A stretch of DNA of 64,000 nucleotides from Rhodocyclaceae bacterium. Its GTDB lineage: Bacteria; Pseudomonadota; Gammaproteobacteria; Burkholderiales; Rhodocyclaceae. The position numbers and the translations under genes were made by a program. The notes beneath the pieces were generated by a model. It worked only from the letters and a program-made list of their open reading frames with translations. It was not told the origin of the DNA and ran no database searches. Below, piece after piece: positions 40,565 through 53,978 of this stretch; position 1 is the stretch's first letter, and every line of letters starts with the position of its first letter. The stretch covers positions 62,001 to 126,000 of the forward strand of contig NKXK01000020.1 of NCBI GenBank assembly GCA_004379165.1, read 5' to 3'.

Positions 40565-40680
40565 GCGTCGGCTCGCACCGTTTGGTGCAGAACGGCGCGC
40601 ATCATATCACAGGCTTTTGCAAAGCTTGCGAAGAAATTCAATTCACCGGATGATCGCCTCCCTTCACAGGCTGACTTTTC

Positions 40681-42282
40681 ATGGACACCGGAACCCTTAA
40701 CTATTGCTGGTCGCAAGCACTCGTCGCCGGTTTGCATTCGGCTGGGGTGAGGCAGGTGGTGATCTCGCCAGGATCGCGGTCGACGCCACTGACGCTCGCC
40801 CTGTTGCGCCAGCCGGGCATGACCAGCACCGTCATTGTCGATGAGCGCTGCGCCGCATTTTTCGCGCTCGGCATCGCCAAGGTCAGCCGGACGCCGGTCG
40901 TTGTCGTCGCCACCTCGGGCAGTGCCCTGGCGAACTGGCTGCCGGCGGTAATCGAAGCCGACCAGGCAGGCGTGCCGTTGATCCTGATCTCCGCCGACCG
41001 CCCTCCCGAATTGCAATCCGTTGGTGCCAACCAGACCATCGACCAGAGTCGGCTGTTTGCCAGCCAGGCACGCGCCACGCATCTGCTGGCGCCTCCCCAC
41101 ACCGACTTTAACCCCGCCAGCCTGAATCATCTCGCCAGTCAGGTCGTCGAAAGTGCTTGCTGGCCGCATCCGGGGCCGGTTCACATCAACCAGCCCTTCC
41201 GCGAACCGCTGCTACCTACTGAGTCTCCCGCGATTCCTCAACTGCCGCCGATTGCCGTTAGCCGCAGCGCGCTCCAGCCAGACGCCCGAGCATGCCAGGC
41301 GCTGCTCAATGACCTGCGCGGCCGGCGCGGTCTCATCGTCTGTGGCGAGTTACCGGGAGACGATGCCGAGATTGCAGCAATCCGCCGCCTCGCTGACCAT
41401 CTGGGTTGCGCCATCCTGGCCGAGCCCTTATCGAACCTGCGCTACGGGCCACCGCAAGACGCTGCCATCTGCGCCAACTACCTGAGCTGGCTACCCGGCG
41501 AACCGGCTGCCGAACCCTTCCGGATCGACTGGGTGCTGCGCTTTGGCAGCTTTCCGGTCACCCGCAAGTTGCAAAACTTCCTCGCCGGCGTTCGGCAACA
41601 GTTCTGGGTCGATCCGTGGCCACGGATGAGCGACCCGCAGCATCGTCTGACGCACCTCTTTCGCGCGACGCCGGCACAATTTGTTGCGGCAGCCATCGGC
41701 GACTCGATGCCGCACCCTAACCTCGATTTACGTGACCTCTGCCTGCAACTGGATAGACAAACGCCGGCTGCCAGCTTCTGGCCGGTGACCACCCTGATCG
41801 ATGCCGCGCCAGCGGGCAGTGCGCTGTTTATCGGTAACTCACTGGTCATCCGCCAGCTTGATACTGCTTCCGGCCGCGGTGAAAAACCCCTGCGCTTCTT
41901 TGGCAATCGCGGCGCAAGCGGCATTGACGGAAATCTGTCGACCGCGCTCGGCATCGCCCGGGTTCATGGTTCGGTGATCGCCCTCGTTGGCGACCTTACC
42001 TGCCAGCATGACATCGGCGCCCTCGCCAGCAGCCACGGCCTGAATACGATCATCGTCGTACTGAACAACGGCGGCGGCGGTATTTTCGATACGCTGCCGC
42101 AAGCCGTCCTGCCCGAATTTGAAACCGGCTGGCGGACGCCACAAACGCTGGATTTTGCGCTCGTCGCCCAAGCGTTTGGCCTCAGCTATCAGCGTTCGGA
42201 TTCGGCAGAAAGCCTGGCTGCCGCCCTGAAATTGGCCATTTTTTCAGTTGGACCGCAGATGATCGAAGTTCGCGGGTTTTAG
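40681..42282 (+). CDS. menD: MenD-type SEPHCHC synthase
   Basis: A 533-residue ThDP-dependent enzyme matching MenD, which condenses 2-oxoglutarate with isochorismate to 2-succinyl-5-enolpyruvyl-6-hydroxy-3-cyclohexene-1-carboxylate in menaquinone synthesis. Family segments [47 protein letters not shown] and the ThDP/Mg motif [12 protein letters not shown]...NNGGGGIF are all present. No other men gene is nearby, unusual because men genes often cluster. An acetolactate-synthase-like enzyme is less likely given the RGASGIDG signature. Confidence 0.93.
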   Translation: MDTGTLNYCWSQALVAGLHSAGVRQVVISPGSRSTPLTLALLRQPGMTSTVIVDERCAAFFALGIAKVSRTPVVVVATSGSALANWLPAVIEADQAGVPLILISADRPPELQSVGANQTIDQSRLFASQARATHLLAPPHTDFNPASLNHLASQVVESACWPHPGPVHINQPFREPLLPTESPAIPQLPPIAVSRSALQPDARACQALLNDLRGRRGLIVCGELPGDDAEIAAIRRLADHLGCAILAEPLSNLRYGPPQDAAICANYLSWLPGEPAAEPFRIDWVLRFGSFPVTRKLQNFLAGVRQQFWVDPWPRMSDPQHRLTHLFRATPAQFVAAAIGDSMPHPNLDLRDLCLQLDRQTPAASFWPVTTLIDAAPAGSALFIGNSLVIRQLDTASGRGEKPLRFFGNRGASGIDGNLSTALGIARVHGSVIALVGDLTCQHDIGALASSHGLNTIIVVLNNGGGGIFDTLPQAVLPEFETGWRTPQTLDFALVAQAFGLSYQRSDSAESLAAALKLAIFSVGPQMIEVRGF

Positions 42283-42800
42283 TTGAGCTCGTGAAACAGG
42301 ACTTCGGTGAAGCCAAAGCGGCGAAAATCGCGCACCCGCATCGGGTAAAGCACGCCGCTCAGGTGGTCGCACTCGTGCTGAACCACACGCGCATGAAAAC
42401 CGGACACCTCGCGCTCGATGGCCACGCCATCCGGATCGAACCCGGAATAGCGAATGTGATCCGGACGCCACACCTCGCCACGCAGCCCGGGCACCGAGAG
42501 ACAACCCTCCCAGCCAGCCACTTCGGCATCGCCCAGCGGCACGAAATTCGGATTGATCAGCACCGTCAGCGGCACGGGCGGCGCCTCCGGGTAACGCTCG
42601 CTGCGCTCGAAGCCAAATATCACCACCTGCAGGGACACGCCAATCTGCGGCGCCGCCAGGCCCACGCCCCCAGCCGCGCACATGGTGTCGAACATGTCAT
42701 CGATCAATTCGCGTAATGCCGGTGAGCCAAAGTCGGTAACGGTATCGGCGACCTGCAACAGACGCGGATCACCCATGCGAAGAATTTCCCTGACCGCCAT
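42279..42800 (-). CDS. def: Peptide deformylase
   Basis: A 173-residue deformylase removing formyl from nascent N-termini. The three motifs [18 protein letters not shown] and QHECDHLSG supply the metal ligands and catalytic Glu. It converges on menD with a four-base overlap and is divergent from mutS. It is not beside fmt, so it may be a second deformylase. Confidence 0.95.
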   Translation of the reverse strand: MAVREILRMGDPRLLQVADTVTDFGSPALRELIDDMFDTMCAAGGVGLAAPQIGVSLQVVIFGFERSERYPEAPPVPLTVLINPNFVPLGDAEVAGWEGCLSVPGLRGEVWRPDHIRYSGFDPDGVAIEREVSGFHARVVQHECDHLSGVLYPMRVRDFRRFGFTEVLFHELN

Positions 42801-42869
42801 ACGTCACATTGTAATGTCGAAAAGGCCTAGTCTAGCGCGATGACAGGTATTGGCGCTTGATGGGACAAT

Positions 42870-45482
42870 ATGCCCCCATCGATGTCAGCCCTGCCCGTAA
42901 TGACCACTGCTCCAGATCTGTCGAAGCACACCCCGATGATGCGCCAGTACCTGGCGCTCAAGGCCAAGCATCCGAACACCTTGCTCTTTTACCGGATGGG
43001 CGACTTTTACGAGTTGTTCTACGAAGATGCTGAAAAGGCATCCCGCCTGCTCGACATCACGCTGACCACGCGCGGGCAGTCGGCCGGGGTGCCGATCAAG
43101 ATGTGCGGCGTGCCTTTTCATTCGCTGGAGCCCTATCTGGCGCGGCTGGTGAAGCTGGGCGAATCGGCGGTGATCTGCGAGCAGATCGGCGATCCGGCAA
43201 CCAGCAAGGGGCCGGTTGAGCGGGCTGTGGCGCGGATCGTCACGCCGGGCACGCTGACTGATGCGGCGTTGATCGACGACAATCAGGACATCTGGCTGCT
43301 CTCGGTGACGACACTGCGCAACACCGCCGGCATCGCCCGACTGAATCTGGCCAGCGGCGATTTCATCCTGATCGAGGTTGCGGCCGAGCAGATTCCGGCG
43401 ACGCTGGAACGCATCCGTCCTGCCGAAATCCTCTATCCGGAAAGCTGGACGCCGAATTTCGGCATCGACGTGGCGCGCACGCGCCAGCCGGACTGGTATT
43501 TTGATTTCGATTCGGCCAAACGCCTGCTCTGCGACCAGTTTGAGGTCGCCTCGCTCGCCGGTTTCGGCGCCGAAGGACTGAAACCAGCGATCGCTGCCGC
43601 CGGCGCCCTGCTCCAGTACGCGCAGGCAACGCAGTCGGGGAAATTGCCGCATTTACGCGGCTTGACCGTGGAGATCGAGGGCGCATACCTCGGTCTCGAT
43701 CTCGCCACCCGCCGCAATCTGGAACTCACCGAAACGCTGCGCGGGCAGCCGTCGCCGACGCTGTTTTCGCTGCTCGACAACTGCGTGACCAGCATGGGCT
43801 CGCGCCTGCTGCGCCATACGCTGCATCACCCGCTACGCGATCGGGCGATCCCGTCCGCCCGCCACGGCGCCGTCGAAGCCCTGCTCGACGATTACGGTCG
43901 ACTTGCCGGCGAGACGAGAAAAGCCCTGCGCGGCATTGCCGACATCGAGCGCATTGCAGGCCGTATCGCACTGCGCAATGCGCGCCCACGCGACCTGGCG
44001 GCCTTGCGCGAATCGCTCGCCCGCCTGCTGGAACTGCGTGCGCCGCTGGCCGGGACAACCTCCGACTTGCTCGACCGCGCCTATACCGAACTCGAAACAC
44101 CGGCTGAATCGCTCGACCTGCTGGTACGTGCCATTGCCGCTGAGCCGAGCGCTCAGGTACGCGACGGTGGCGTCATCGCCCCCGAATACGACGCCGACCT
44201 GGATGAACTGCGCTCGCTCAACGACAACTGCGGCGCCTTTCTGGTCGACATGGAAGTGCGCGAGCGCGAGCGTACTGGCATCAGTAGCCTCAAGGTTGAA
44301 TACAACAAGGTGCATGGTTTCTACATTGAGGTTACACACGCCAACGTTGACAAGATTCCCGACGATTACCGGCGCCGCCAGACGCTGAAAAACGCCGAGC
44401 GCTACATCACGCCAGAACTGAAGGCCTTCGAGGACAAGGCGCTGTCGGCGCAGGAGCGCTCGCTGGCCCGCGAAAAACTGCTCTACGAGGGCATTCTCGA
44501 CGCGTTGCTGCCGGTCGTGCCGACGCTGCAAACCATCGCCCGCGCCGTTGCCCATCTCGATCTGCTCGCGGGGTTCGCCGAGTCGGCGCTGAAGCGCAAC
44601 TGGTGCAAACCCGATTTTTGCGAAGAAATCCGGTTAACCGTGGAAGGCGGCCGCCATCCGGTCGTCGAGAACGAACTGGCGCAGAGCGCCGAAACCTTCA
44701 TCGCCAACGACTGCCGGCTGGCCGACGAGCGCCGCCTTCTGCTAATCACCGGACCGAACATGGGCGGTAAATCAACCTACATGCGCCAGGTGGCGCTGAT
44801 CGCGCTGCTCGCCCATATCGGCAGCTATGTGCCCGCGGATCGCTGCGTGCTCGGCCCGCTCGACCGCATTTTTACCCGTATCGGCGCCTCCGACGACCTC
44901 GCCTCCGGCCGCTCGACCTTCATGGTCGAGATGACAGAAGCCGCCGCCATCCTGCACCACGCCACGAACCAGAGCCTGGTGCTCATGGACGAGATCGGGC
45001 GCGGCACCTCAACTTTTGACGGCATGGCGCTGGCCTTTGCCATCCTGCGCCACCTGATCGAAAAGAACCGCAGCCTGACGCTGTTCGCTACCCACTATTT
45101 CGAGCTGACGCGGCTGTCGCACGAATATTCCGAACTGGCCAACGTACACCTCGGCGCCGTCGAACACGCGCATCGAATTGTATTCATGCACGCCGTCGAG
45201 GAAGGCCCGGCCAACCAGAGTTACGGGATTCAGGTGGCCGCGCTGGCGGGCATTCCGTCCGCCGTCGTGCGCGCTGCGCGCAAGCAGTTACGGGAGTTCG
45301 AGCAGCGTGCGGCCGTCGATCCACTGCAGCCAGACCTGTTCGCGCAGGTTCCCGACGCGCCGGAACTGGAACCGGTCGAGCCACATCCGGCGCTCAGCCA
45401 ACTAGCAGCCATCGATCCGGACAGCCTGACACCGCGCGAAGCGCTGGATGCACTCTACGCGCTCAAAGGCTTGATGCGATGA
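42870..45482 (+). CDS. mutS: DNA mismatch repair protein MutS
   Basis: MutS, 870 residues, recognises mismatches and starts methyl-directed repair. The mismatch-reading region [15 protein letters not shown], connector, lever and clamp domains are present. The ATPase has the P-loop [17 protein letters not shown] and Walker [16 protein letters not shown]. The start is either ATG 42870 or one of two nearby in-frame ATGs (42882, 42900). The stop overlaps the next gene by four bases. Confidence 0.96.
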   Translation: MPPSMSALPVMTTAPDLSKHTPMMRQYLALKAKHPNTLLFYRMGDFYELFYEDAEKASRLLDITLTTRGQSAGVPIKMCGVPFHSLEPYLARLVKLGESAVICEQIGDPATSKGPVERAVARIVTPGTLTDAALIDDNQDIWLLSVTTLRNTAGIARLNLASGDFILIEVAAEQIPATLERIRPAEILYPESWTPNFGIDVARTRQPDWYFDFDSAKRLLCDQFEVASLAGFGAEGLKPAIAAAGALLQYAQATQSGKLPHLRGLTVEIEGAYLGLDLATRRNLELTETLRGQPSPTLFSLLDNCVTSMGSRLLRHTLHHPLRDRAIPSARHGAVEALLDDYGRLAGETRKALRGIADIERIAGRIALRNARPRDLAALRESLARLLELRAPLAGTTSDLLDRAYTELETPAESLDLLVRAIAAEPSAQVRDGGVIAPEYDADLDELRSLNDNCGAFLVDMEVRERERTGISSLKVEYNKVHGFYIEVTHANVDKIPDDYRRRQTLKNAERYITPELKAFEDKALSAQERSLAREKLLYEGILDALLPVVPTLQTIARAVAHLDLLAGFAESALKRNWCKPDFCEEIRLTVEGGRHPVVENELAQSAETFIANDCRLADERRLLLITGPNMGGKSTYMRQVALIALLAHIGSYVPADRCVLGPLDRIFTRIGASDDLASGRSTFMVEMTEAAAILHHATNQSLVLMDEIGRGTSTFDGMALAFAILRHLIEKNRSLTLFATHYFELTRLSHEYSELANVHLGAVEHAHRIVFMHAVEEGPANQSYGIQVAALAGIPSAVVRAARKQLREFEQRAAVDPLQPDLFAQVPDAPELEPVEPHPALSQLAAIDPDSLTPREALDALYALKGLMR

Positions 45483-46441
45483 CGGCGCTGCGCTGGCCAA
45501 CTGCGGTGAACCTGAAATTTTGGCAACAATCGGCGTGCACCGCAGTTTGCCTCTGGCTGTGCTGCGCCGTGGCCCATGCCGAGGTCTGGCGCTTTGCACT
45601 GATTGGCGACACGCCCTACTCCAGCTTTGAGCGCGCCGAACTGCCGCTGATGCTGGATCAAATTGCCGCCAGCGGCAACGCACTGGTCGTCCATGTCGGC
45701 GATATAAAGCATGGCAAGGATCGCTGTGACGATGCGCTGTTCGATGACCGGCTGGCAGTGTTCGACAACGCCGCCTTGCCCTTCATTTTCGTGCCTGGCG
45801 ACAATGAATGGAGCGATTGTGACCGGCTGAGCAATGGCGCTTACGACCCGCTGGAGCGACTGAATGCCCTGCGCCAGCGCTTCTGGGCAACCGACAGCAG
45901 TCTGGGCCGGCAGCGCCTGCCGCTTACACGCCAGGGGGACGGCTGGCCGGAACACAGCCGTTTCCGCCTCGGACCGGTGCTTTTTTTCACCCTTAACCTG
46001 CCCGGCGGGAACAATAACTGGGGCCCGGCCGACCTGCCATCGGCGGAATATCGCCAGCGCCAGCCGCAGGTCACCCGCTGGCTGCGTGACAGTTTTGCGC
46101 TGGCCCGACGCGAAGGTTTACGTGGTGTCGCGCTGCTCTTCCAGGCCAACCCGGGCTTCCGGCATTTCAATCAGGGGCTCGGACACCGCGGCTATCGGGA
46201 GTTTCTGGAGGTACTGCGCGAAGAAGTGCAGAACTTCGAGGGGCAGGTGCTGGTCGTCCATGGAGACACCCACACCAGCCGCATCGACCAGCCACTACGC
46301 GATGCGCAGGGTAAACCGATAAGCAAGCTGACGCGGATCGAAACCTTTGGCTACCCGGTCATGGGCTGGACGCAGGGGCGAATCGACAGCAACGATCCGA
46401 AACTGTTCAGTTTCGAACCCCACCCCTGGCCAGGAAAATAG
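45479..46441 (+). CDS. Exported calcineurin-like metallophosphoesterase
   Basis: A 320-residue protein with a probable signal peptide ([16 protein letters not shown]). The metallophosphoesterase ligand pattern is visible: [36 protein letters not shown] and [12 protein letters not shown]. It is likely periplasmic. Substrate unknown. It overlaps mutS (ATGA), so it is probably co-transcribed with it, though a functional link is not evident. Confidence 0.88.
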   Translation: MTALRWPTAVNLKFWQQSACTAVCLWLCCAVAHAEVWRFALIGDTPYSSFERAELPLMLDQIAASGNALVVHVGDIKHGKDRCDDALFDDRLAVFDNAALPFIFVPGDNEWSDCDRLSNGAYDPLERLNALRQRFWATDSSLGRQRLPLTRQGDGWPEHSRFRLGPVLFFTLNLPGGNNNWGPADLPSAEYRQRQPQVTRWLRDSFALARREGLRGVALLFQANPGFRHFNQGLGHRGYREFLEVLREEVQNFEGQVLVVHGDTHTSRIDQPLRDAQGKPISKLTRIETFGYPVMGWTQGRIDSNDPKLFSFEPHPWPGK

Positions 46442-46477
46442 CGGCAAGGCGTCGCCACGCAACGCCTTGCCCGGGCA

Positions 46478-47218
46478 TCAGCCCATGTAGTTGCCGCCGT
46501 TGCAGGCAAAATTGGCACCGGTAGTGAAACCGGCCTTGTCCGAAGCCAGCCAACTGACGATGGAAGCAATTTCCTCCGGCTCGCCCAGACGCTTGACCGG
46601 AATCGTCGCCACGATCTTTTCCAGCACATCTTCGCGAATGGCACGCACCATGTCGGTACCGATGTAACCCGGCGACACGGTATTCACCGTTACGCCCTTG
46701 CTAGCCACTTCCTGCGCCAGCGCCATCGAGAAGCCGTGCATGCCCGCCTTGGCGGTCGAGTAGTTGGTCTGGCCGAACTGCCCGCGCTGACCGTTCATCG
46801 ACGAAATATTGATGATGCGGCCCCAGCCACGATCCATCATGCCGTCGACCACCTGCTTGGTGACGAAAAACAGCGAGTTCAGGTTGGTGTCGATCACCGC
46901 CATCCAGTCCTGGACGCTCATCTTGCGGAATACGCCATCCTTGGTGATACCGGCGTTGTTCACCAGCACTGAAACCTCGCCCACTTCCGCCCTGACCTTG
47001 TCAAAGGCTGCCTTGGTGCTATCCCAGTCCGACACGTTGCCTTCGGAAGCGATGAAATCGAAACCAAGCGCCTTCTGCTCGGCCAGCCACTTGTCCTTGC
47101 GCGGAGAGTTCGGCCCGCAACCAGCAACCACGGTATAGCCATCCTTGGCCAGTTGCTGGCAAATCGCGGTTCCGATGCCGCCCATGCCCCCGGTTACGTA
47201 GGCAACTTTCTTGCTCAT
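46478..47218 (-). CDS. phaB: Acetoacetyl-CoA reductase (PhaB)
   Basis: A 246-residue NADPH-dependent short-chain reductase making (R)-3-hydroxybutyryl-CoA for polyhydroxybutyrate. The cofactor motif TGGMGGIG, NNAG in VLVNNAGITKDGVFRKMS, catalytic Ser in INISSMNGQRGQFGQ and YxxxK in TNYSTAKAG are present, and GQFGQTNYS is characteristic of PhaB rather than FabG. Start MSKKVAYVTGG at 47218 is preferred because AAGGAG lies eight bases upstream. A terminator-like hairpin sits in its leader. No phaC or phaA is adjacent. Confidence 0.93.
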   Translation of the reverse strand: MSKKVAYVTGGMGGIGTAICQQLAKDGYTVVAGCGPNSPRKDKWLAEQKALGFDFIASEGNVSDWDSTKAAFDKVRAEVGEVSVLVNNAGITKDGVFRKMSVQDWMAVIDTNLNSLFFVTKQVVDGMMDRGWGRIINISSMNGQRGQFGQTNYSTAKAGMHGFSMALAQEVASKGVTVNTVSPGYIGTDMVRAIREDVLEKIVATIPVKRLGEPEEIASIVSWLASDKAGFTTGANFACNGGNYMG

Positions 47219-47260
47219 GGTCATAACTCCTTATCAATAATTATTAATTACGTCAGGGTC

Positions 47261-47293
47261 AAAAAAATCGGCGCGAACTTTCTACGCCGATTT
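47261..47293 (-). terminator. Terminator-like hairpin in the phaB leader (possible attenuator)
   Basis: On the minus strand AAATCGGCG, an 11-base loop, CGCCGATTT then more T residues: a nine-base-pair stem with a T-run. It lies 43 bases before the phaB start and downstream of a -10-like TATAGT (plus 47314-47319), so it falls inside the expected phaB leader rather than after a gene. Confidence 0.7.
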
Positions 47294-47313
47294 GAACGCC
47301 AAAACGAGAATTA

Positions 47314-47319
47314 ACTATA
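47314..47319 (-). promoter_or_regulatory. Possible -10 of phaB
   Basis: The minus strand reads TATAGT about 95 bases before the phaB start, with a TTGCGT 19 bases upstream as a poor -35. It would put the terminator-like hairpin in the 5' leader. Confidence 0.4.
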
Positions 47320-47385
47320 CCGCAATCTGTTATTCATTACGCAATAAAATTCGCCCAATCGGACAATACGGCTCAAATTGCAGGC

Positions 47386-47412
47386 AAAAAAAAGCCCGCA
47401 TCGCTGCGGGCT
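47386..47412 (-). terminator. Terminator after slyD
   Basis: AGCCCGCA, loop GCGA, TGCGGGCT on the minus strand followed by eight T residues, 22 bases beyond the slyD stop. Confidence 0.92.
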
Positions 47413-47433
47413 GGTCGCTTCAATCCCAGGTGC

Positions 47434-47934
47434 TCAGTGGCAAGTCTCTTCGTCGTCATCCGGATGATGGACATGACCGTGCTCGACCTCTTCCGCACTC
47501 GCCGGGCGAATGGCCGTCACCGTGCAGGTAAAGACCAAGGCCATGCCGGCCAGGGGGTGATTGCCGTCGAGAACGACCTTGTCGTCAGCGATATCGGTGA
47601 CACGATAGATGACGAAATCGTCCTCGCCCCCATCCTCCGGACCGCCTTCGAACTGCATGCCAACCTGCAACTCCTTCGGGAAATCCTTGCGCGGCTCGAT
47701 CTGCACCATTTCTGAATCGTACTCGCCGAAGGCCTCATCCGGCTGCAGCTTGACCTGGATCGACTCGCCAACCTTCTTGCCCTGCAGTGCTTCCTCGATC
47801 TTCGGGAAGATATCATCGTAGCCGCCGTGGAGATAAACCAGCGGCTCACGGCCTTCGTCCACGACCTCGCCATCGGGATCGGTGACGTGATAGTCGAGGG
47901 TGATGACGGTGTTGCGGACGACTTGCGTATTCAT
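47434..47934 (-). CDS. slyD: FKBP-type peptidyl-prolyl isomerase (SlyD-like)
   Basis: A 166-residue SlyD-type chaperone and prolyl isomerase: FKBP domain with VITLDYHVTDPDGEVVDE and PLVYLHGGYDDIFPKIEEAL, an inserted-in-flap domain, and NHPLAGMALVFTCTV at the domain end. A short His/Asp/Glu-rich tail (HGHVHHPDDDEETCH) could bind metal as in SlyD. The frame extends far upstream inside the peroxiredoxin gene; MNTQVVRNTVITLDY at 47934 is the start, overlapping the bcp stop by four bases. Confidence 0.93.
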   Translation of the reverse strand: MNTQVVRNTVITLDYHVTDPDGEVVDEGREPLVYLHGGYDDIFPKIEEALQGKKVGESIQVKLQPDEAFGEYDSEMVQIEPRKDFPKELQVGMQFEGGPEDGGEDDFVIYRVTDIADDKVVLDGNHPLAGMALVFTCTVTAIRPASAEEVEHGHVHHPDDDEETCH

Positions 47935-48404
47935 GAATTCATTTCCTTGACCAGGCGCAGCACTTCCAGTGCATGGCCCTTGTAATTGACGTTGTAGAGC
48001 GCGTGACGAATGATACCCCCGCGATCGATGATGAAGGTTGAGCGAACGATGCCGAACTTGCGATGGCCATCGATTTCGCGTGCCTGCCAGACCCCGTATT
48101 GCTTGCAGACAGCGCCTTCGGCATCGGACAGCAATTCGATCCCGATGCCCTCCTTGTCGCGGAACTCCGCGTGTTTGAGGCAATCGTCACGGCTGATGCC
48201 AAAAAGCAGGCAATCGTGGTGTTTGAAATCGTTTTCGTGATCCGAGAAATCCGTAGCTTCCCGAGTACAGCACGGGGTGCCATCCTTGGGATAAAAGAAC
48301 AGAACCAGACTGTTTTTTCCCTGATAGCGCGCCAGATCAATGGTTTCCATGTCCGCATCCGGCAATGAAAACACCGGTGCTTTTTCTCCAGCCTTGAGCA
48401 GCAT
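47931..48404 (-). CDS. bcp: Peroxiredoxin (BCP/PrxQ family)
   Basis: A 157-residue thiol peroxidase. The active-site region is YPKDGTPCCTREATDF; the second Cys aligns with the peroxidatic Cys of the usual TPGCTxEA, so the preceding Gly is replaced by an extra Cys. A possible resolving Cys lies in GISRDDCLKHAEF. It detoxifies H2O2 and organic peroxides using thioredoxin. Coupled to slyD by an ATGA overlap. Confidence 0.93.
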   Translation of the reverse strand: MLLKAGEKAPVFSLPDADMETIDLARYQGKNSLVLFFYPKDGTPCCTREATDFSDHENDFKHHDCLLFGISRDDCLKHAEFRDKEGIGIELLSDAEGAVCKQYGVWQAREIDGHRKFGIVRSTFIIDRGGIIRHALYNVNYKGHALEVLRLVKEMNS

Positions 48405-48500
48405 GTTGGTCTCCTTGAATGCTCTCTTGGGGGACTTCAGAGGCCTATTCTATCGGAGCAAAACACAGGTGGCTACCGGGTTTTTTTGCTTTTTTGCCGC

Positions 48501-48785
48501 TTATTTTCCGGGAATTTTTTCCGGAATCTGCACGAAGGTTTCGTCCTGCTTGACCATGCCCAACTCAAAACGCGCACGTTCCTCGATGGCGTCATAGCCC
48601 TGCTTCAGATCGCGAACCTCGGCATCAAGGCCCGCGTTCCGGATTTCCAGCTTGCGGGTGACTTCCTTCTGCTGCTGCACCTGACGGTCGTATTCCCATA
48701 CCTTGAGCCATCCTCCCTTGCCCAGCCACAGCGGGTACTGGAGGAGTGCGATCAGGGCGAGAAGACTGACCGTCAGCCAGCGCAT
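48501..48785 (-). CDS. ftsB: Cell division protein FtsB
   Basis: A 94-residue bitopic protein: N-terminal transmembrane helix ([20 protein letters not shown]), then a periplasmic coiled coil ([20 protein letters not shown]) and the short conserved [20 protein letters not shown] region. It bridges FtsL and FtsQ in the divisome. It lies six bases after eno, the usual eno-ftsB pair. Confidence 0.93.
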   Translation of the reverse strand: MRWLTVSLLALIALLQYPLWLGKGGWLKVWEYDRQVQQQKEVTRKLEIRNAGLDAEVRDLKQGYDAIEERARFELGMVKQDETFVQIPEKIPGK

Positions 48786-48791
48786 CGCGCG

Positions 48792-50084
<1,293 letters not shown>

Positions 50085-50087
50085 TTA

Positions 50088-50105
50088 TTTTCAACAGGTT
50101 GAAAA
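50088..50105. repeat. Small palindrome before eno
   Basis: TTTTCAAC, AG, GTTGAAAA in the 36-base gap between DUF1330 and eno. The loop is too short for a good hairpin, so a protein-binding site is possible. No role is established. Confidence 0.5.
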
Positions 50106-50111
50106 GACAAA

Positions 50112-50416
50112 CTAAAGTGGATTATCAATACCGGAGATGACCAGCATATTCATTTCGGCAGCCCCCAGTCGCGCCTCGCGCGCTGCCTGATACTCTGGGG
50201 AATGATAAAAGCATTTCGCCTGATCGACCGTGTCGAATTCCACGATGACCAGACGGGGTATGTTCTTCCAAGAGCCTTCGAGCATCTCAACCGCACCGCC
50301 GCGCACCAGATAGCGGCCGCCATACTGCGCGATGGCACGTTCCGACAACAGCTTGTAGCCTTCATAGGCCGCCGGATCTGAAACCTTCGCCTCGGCAATG
50401 AGGTAGCCCTTTTGGC

Positions 50417-50420
<4 letters not shown>
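50112..50420 (-). CDS. DUF1330 family protein
   Basis: A 102-residue ferredoxin-like alpha/beta-barrel protein: [37 protein letters not shown] and [20 protein letters not shown] match DUF1330. No catalytic role is established. It overlaps kdsA by four bases, a fixed position in many betaproteobacteria. Confidence 0.92.
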
Positions 50421-53036
<2,616 letters not shown>

Positions 53037-53978
53037 TTGAAAAACGTTCTCGTCATCACCTATTCGCAGAGCGGCCAACTGGCGGAAATCGCTGCGCGCA
53101 TCGTCGCGCCGCTGGAATCGGCCGGTCACCGGGTGCATGTCGAGACGCTGCTGCCTGAGACGCCTTATCCCTGGCCCTGGCCTGTGATTGACTTCATTGA
53201 CGCCTTTCCCGAGTGCGTCCAGCTTGATCCGCCGCCGTTGAAACCACTGGTCATTCCTGTGGGGATCGATTGGGATCTAGTGATCATCACCTATCAGGTC
53301 TGGTATTTATCCCCCGCCCTGCCGGTCACCGCCTTCCTGCAAAGTCCGCACGCGGCGCTGCTCAGGGACAAGCCGGTGGTCACCGTGGTGGCCTGCCGCA
53401 ATATGTGGCTATCCGCCCAGCAGACGCTCAAGCGCCTCATCACCGATTTAGGTGGCCAGCTGCGCGATCACATTGCCTTCACTGACTCCGGTCATCCGCT
53501 GGCGACGTTCATTACTACACCGCGCTGGGTGCTGACCGGGAAGCGTGACCGCTTCTTTGGCCTGCCACCCGCCGGTGTTGCTGCGCCTGAGATCGAAGGT
53601 GCCCGGCGCTTCGGCAGCGCCCTCGCCCGCGCCCTGCATGCGGATGAAGAACGGAGCGGCCGGCCAATGCTGACCGGGCTGCGCGCGGTTACTGTCATCC
53701 CGCGTCTGGCGATGAGCGAGCGCGCCGGCTTCAGGGCCTTCAAGGTCTGGTCGAAGCTGATCCGTGCCTTCGGACAAAGGGGACAATGGCGCAGGCGCCC
53801 GTTGCTGCTGGTTTTTGCCGTCTATCTGGTGACGCTCATCATCACCGTCGTTCCGCTGAGCCTGTTGGTACAATGGCTGCTTTCGCCCATTCTCAAAGGC
53901 CGCATGGCAGCGCTCAAAGCCGAGCTGGAGCAGCCTTCCGGGTCCGCAGATCACCTCATTGAACCTCATGCACCGTAG
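53037..53978 (+). CDS. DarA-like dialkylresorcinol aromatase/condensing enzyme
   Basis: A 313-residue flavodoxin-fold protein. The N-terminus VLVITYSQSGQLAEIAARIV is a flavodoxin-like FMN-phosphate loop, followed by LLPETPYPWPWPVIDFIDAF, VIITYQVWYLSPALPVTAF and VVACRNMWLSAQQT, which match the dialkylresorcinol condensing/aromatising enzyme DarA. A single C-terminal hydrophobic helix (about 260-285) may tether it to the membrane. In dar pathways DarA oxidises the cyclohexanedione made by DarB to a resorcinol. No ATG is available; TTG 53037 is the probable start. It heads a tightly coupled operon. Confidence 0.82.
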   Translation: MKNVLVITYSQSGQLAEIAARIVAPLESAGHRVHVETLLPETPYPWPWPVIDFIDAFPECVQLDPPPLKPLVIPVGIDWDLVIITYQVWYLSPALPVTAFLQSPHAALLRDKPVVTVVACRNMWLSAQQTLKRLITDLGGQLRDHIAFTDSGHPLATFITTPRWVLTGKRDRFFGLPPAGVAAPEIEGARRFGSALARALHADEERSGRPMLTGLRAVTVIPRLAMSERAGFRAFKVWSKLIRAFGQRGQWRRRPLLLVFAVYLVTLIITVVPLSLLVQWLLSPILKGRMAALKAELEQPSGSADHLIEPHAP

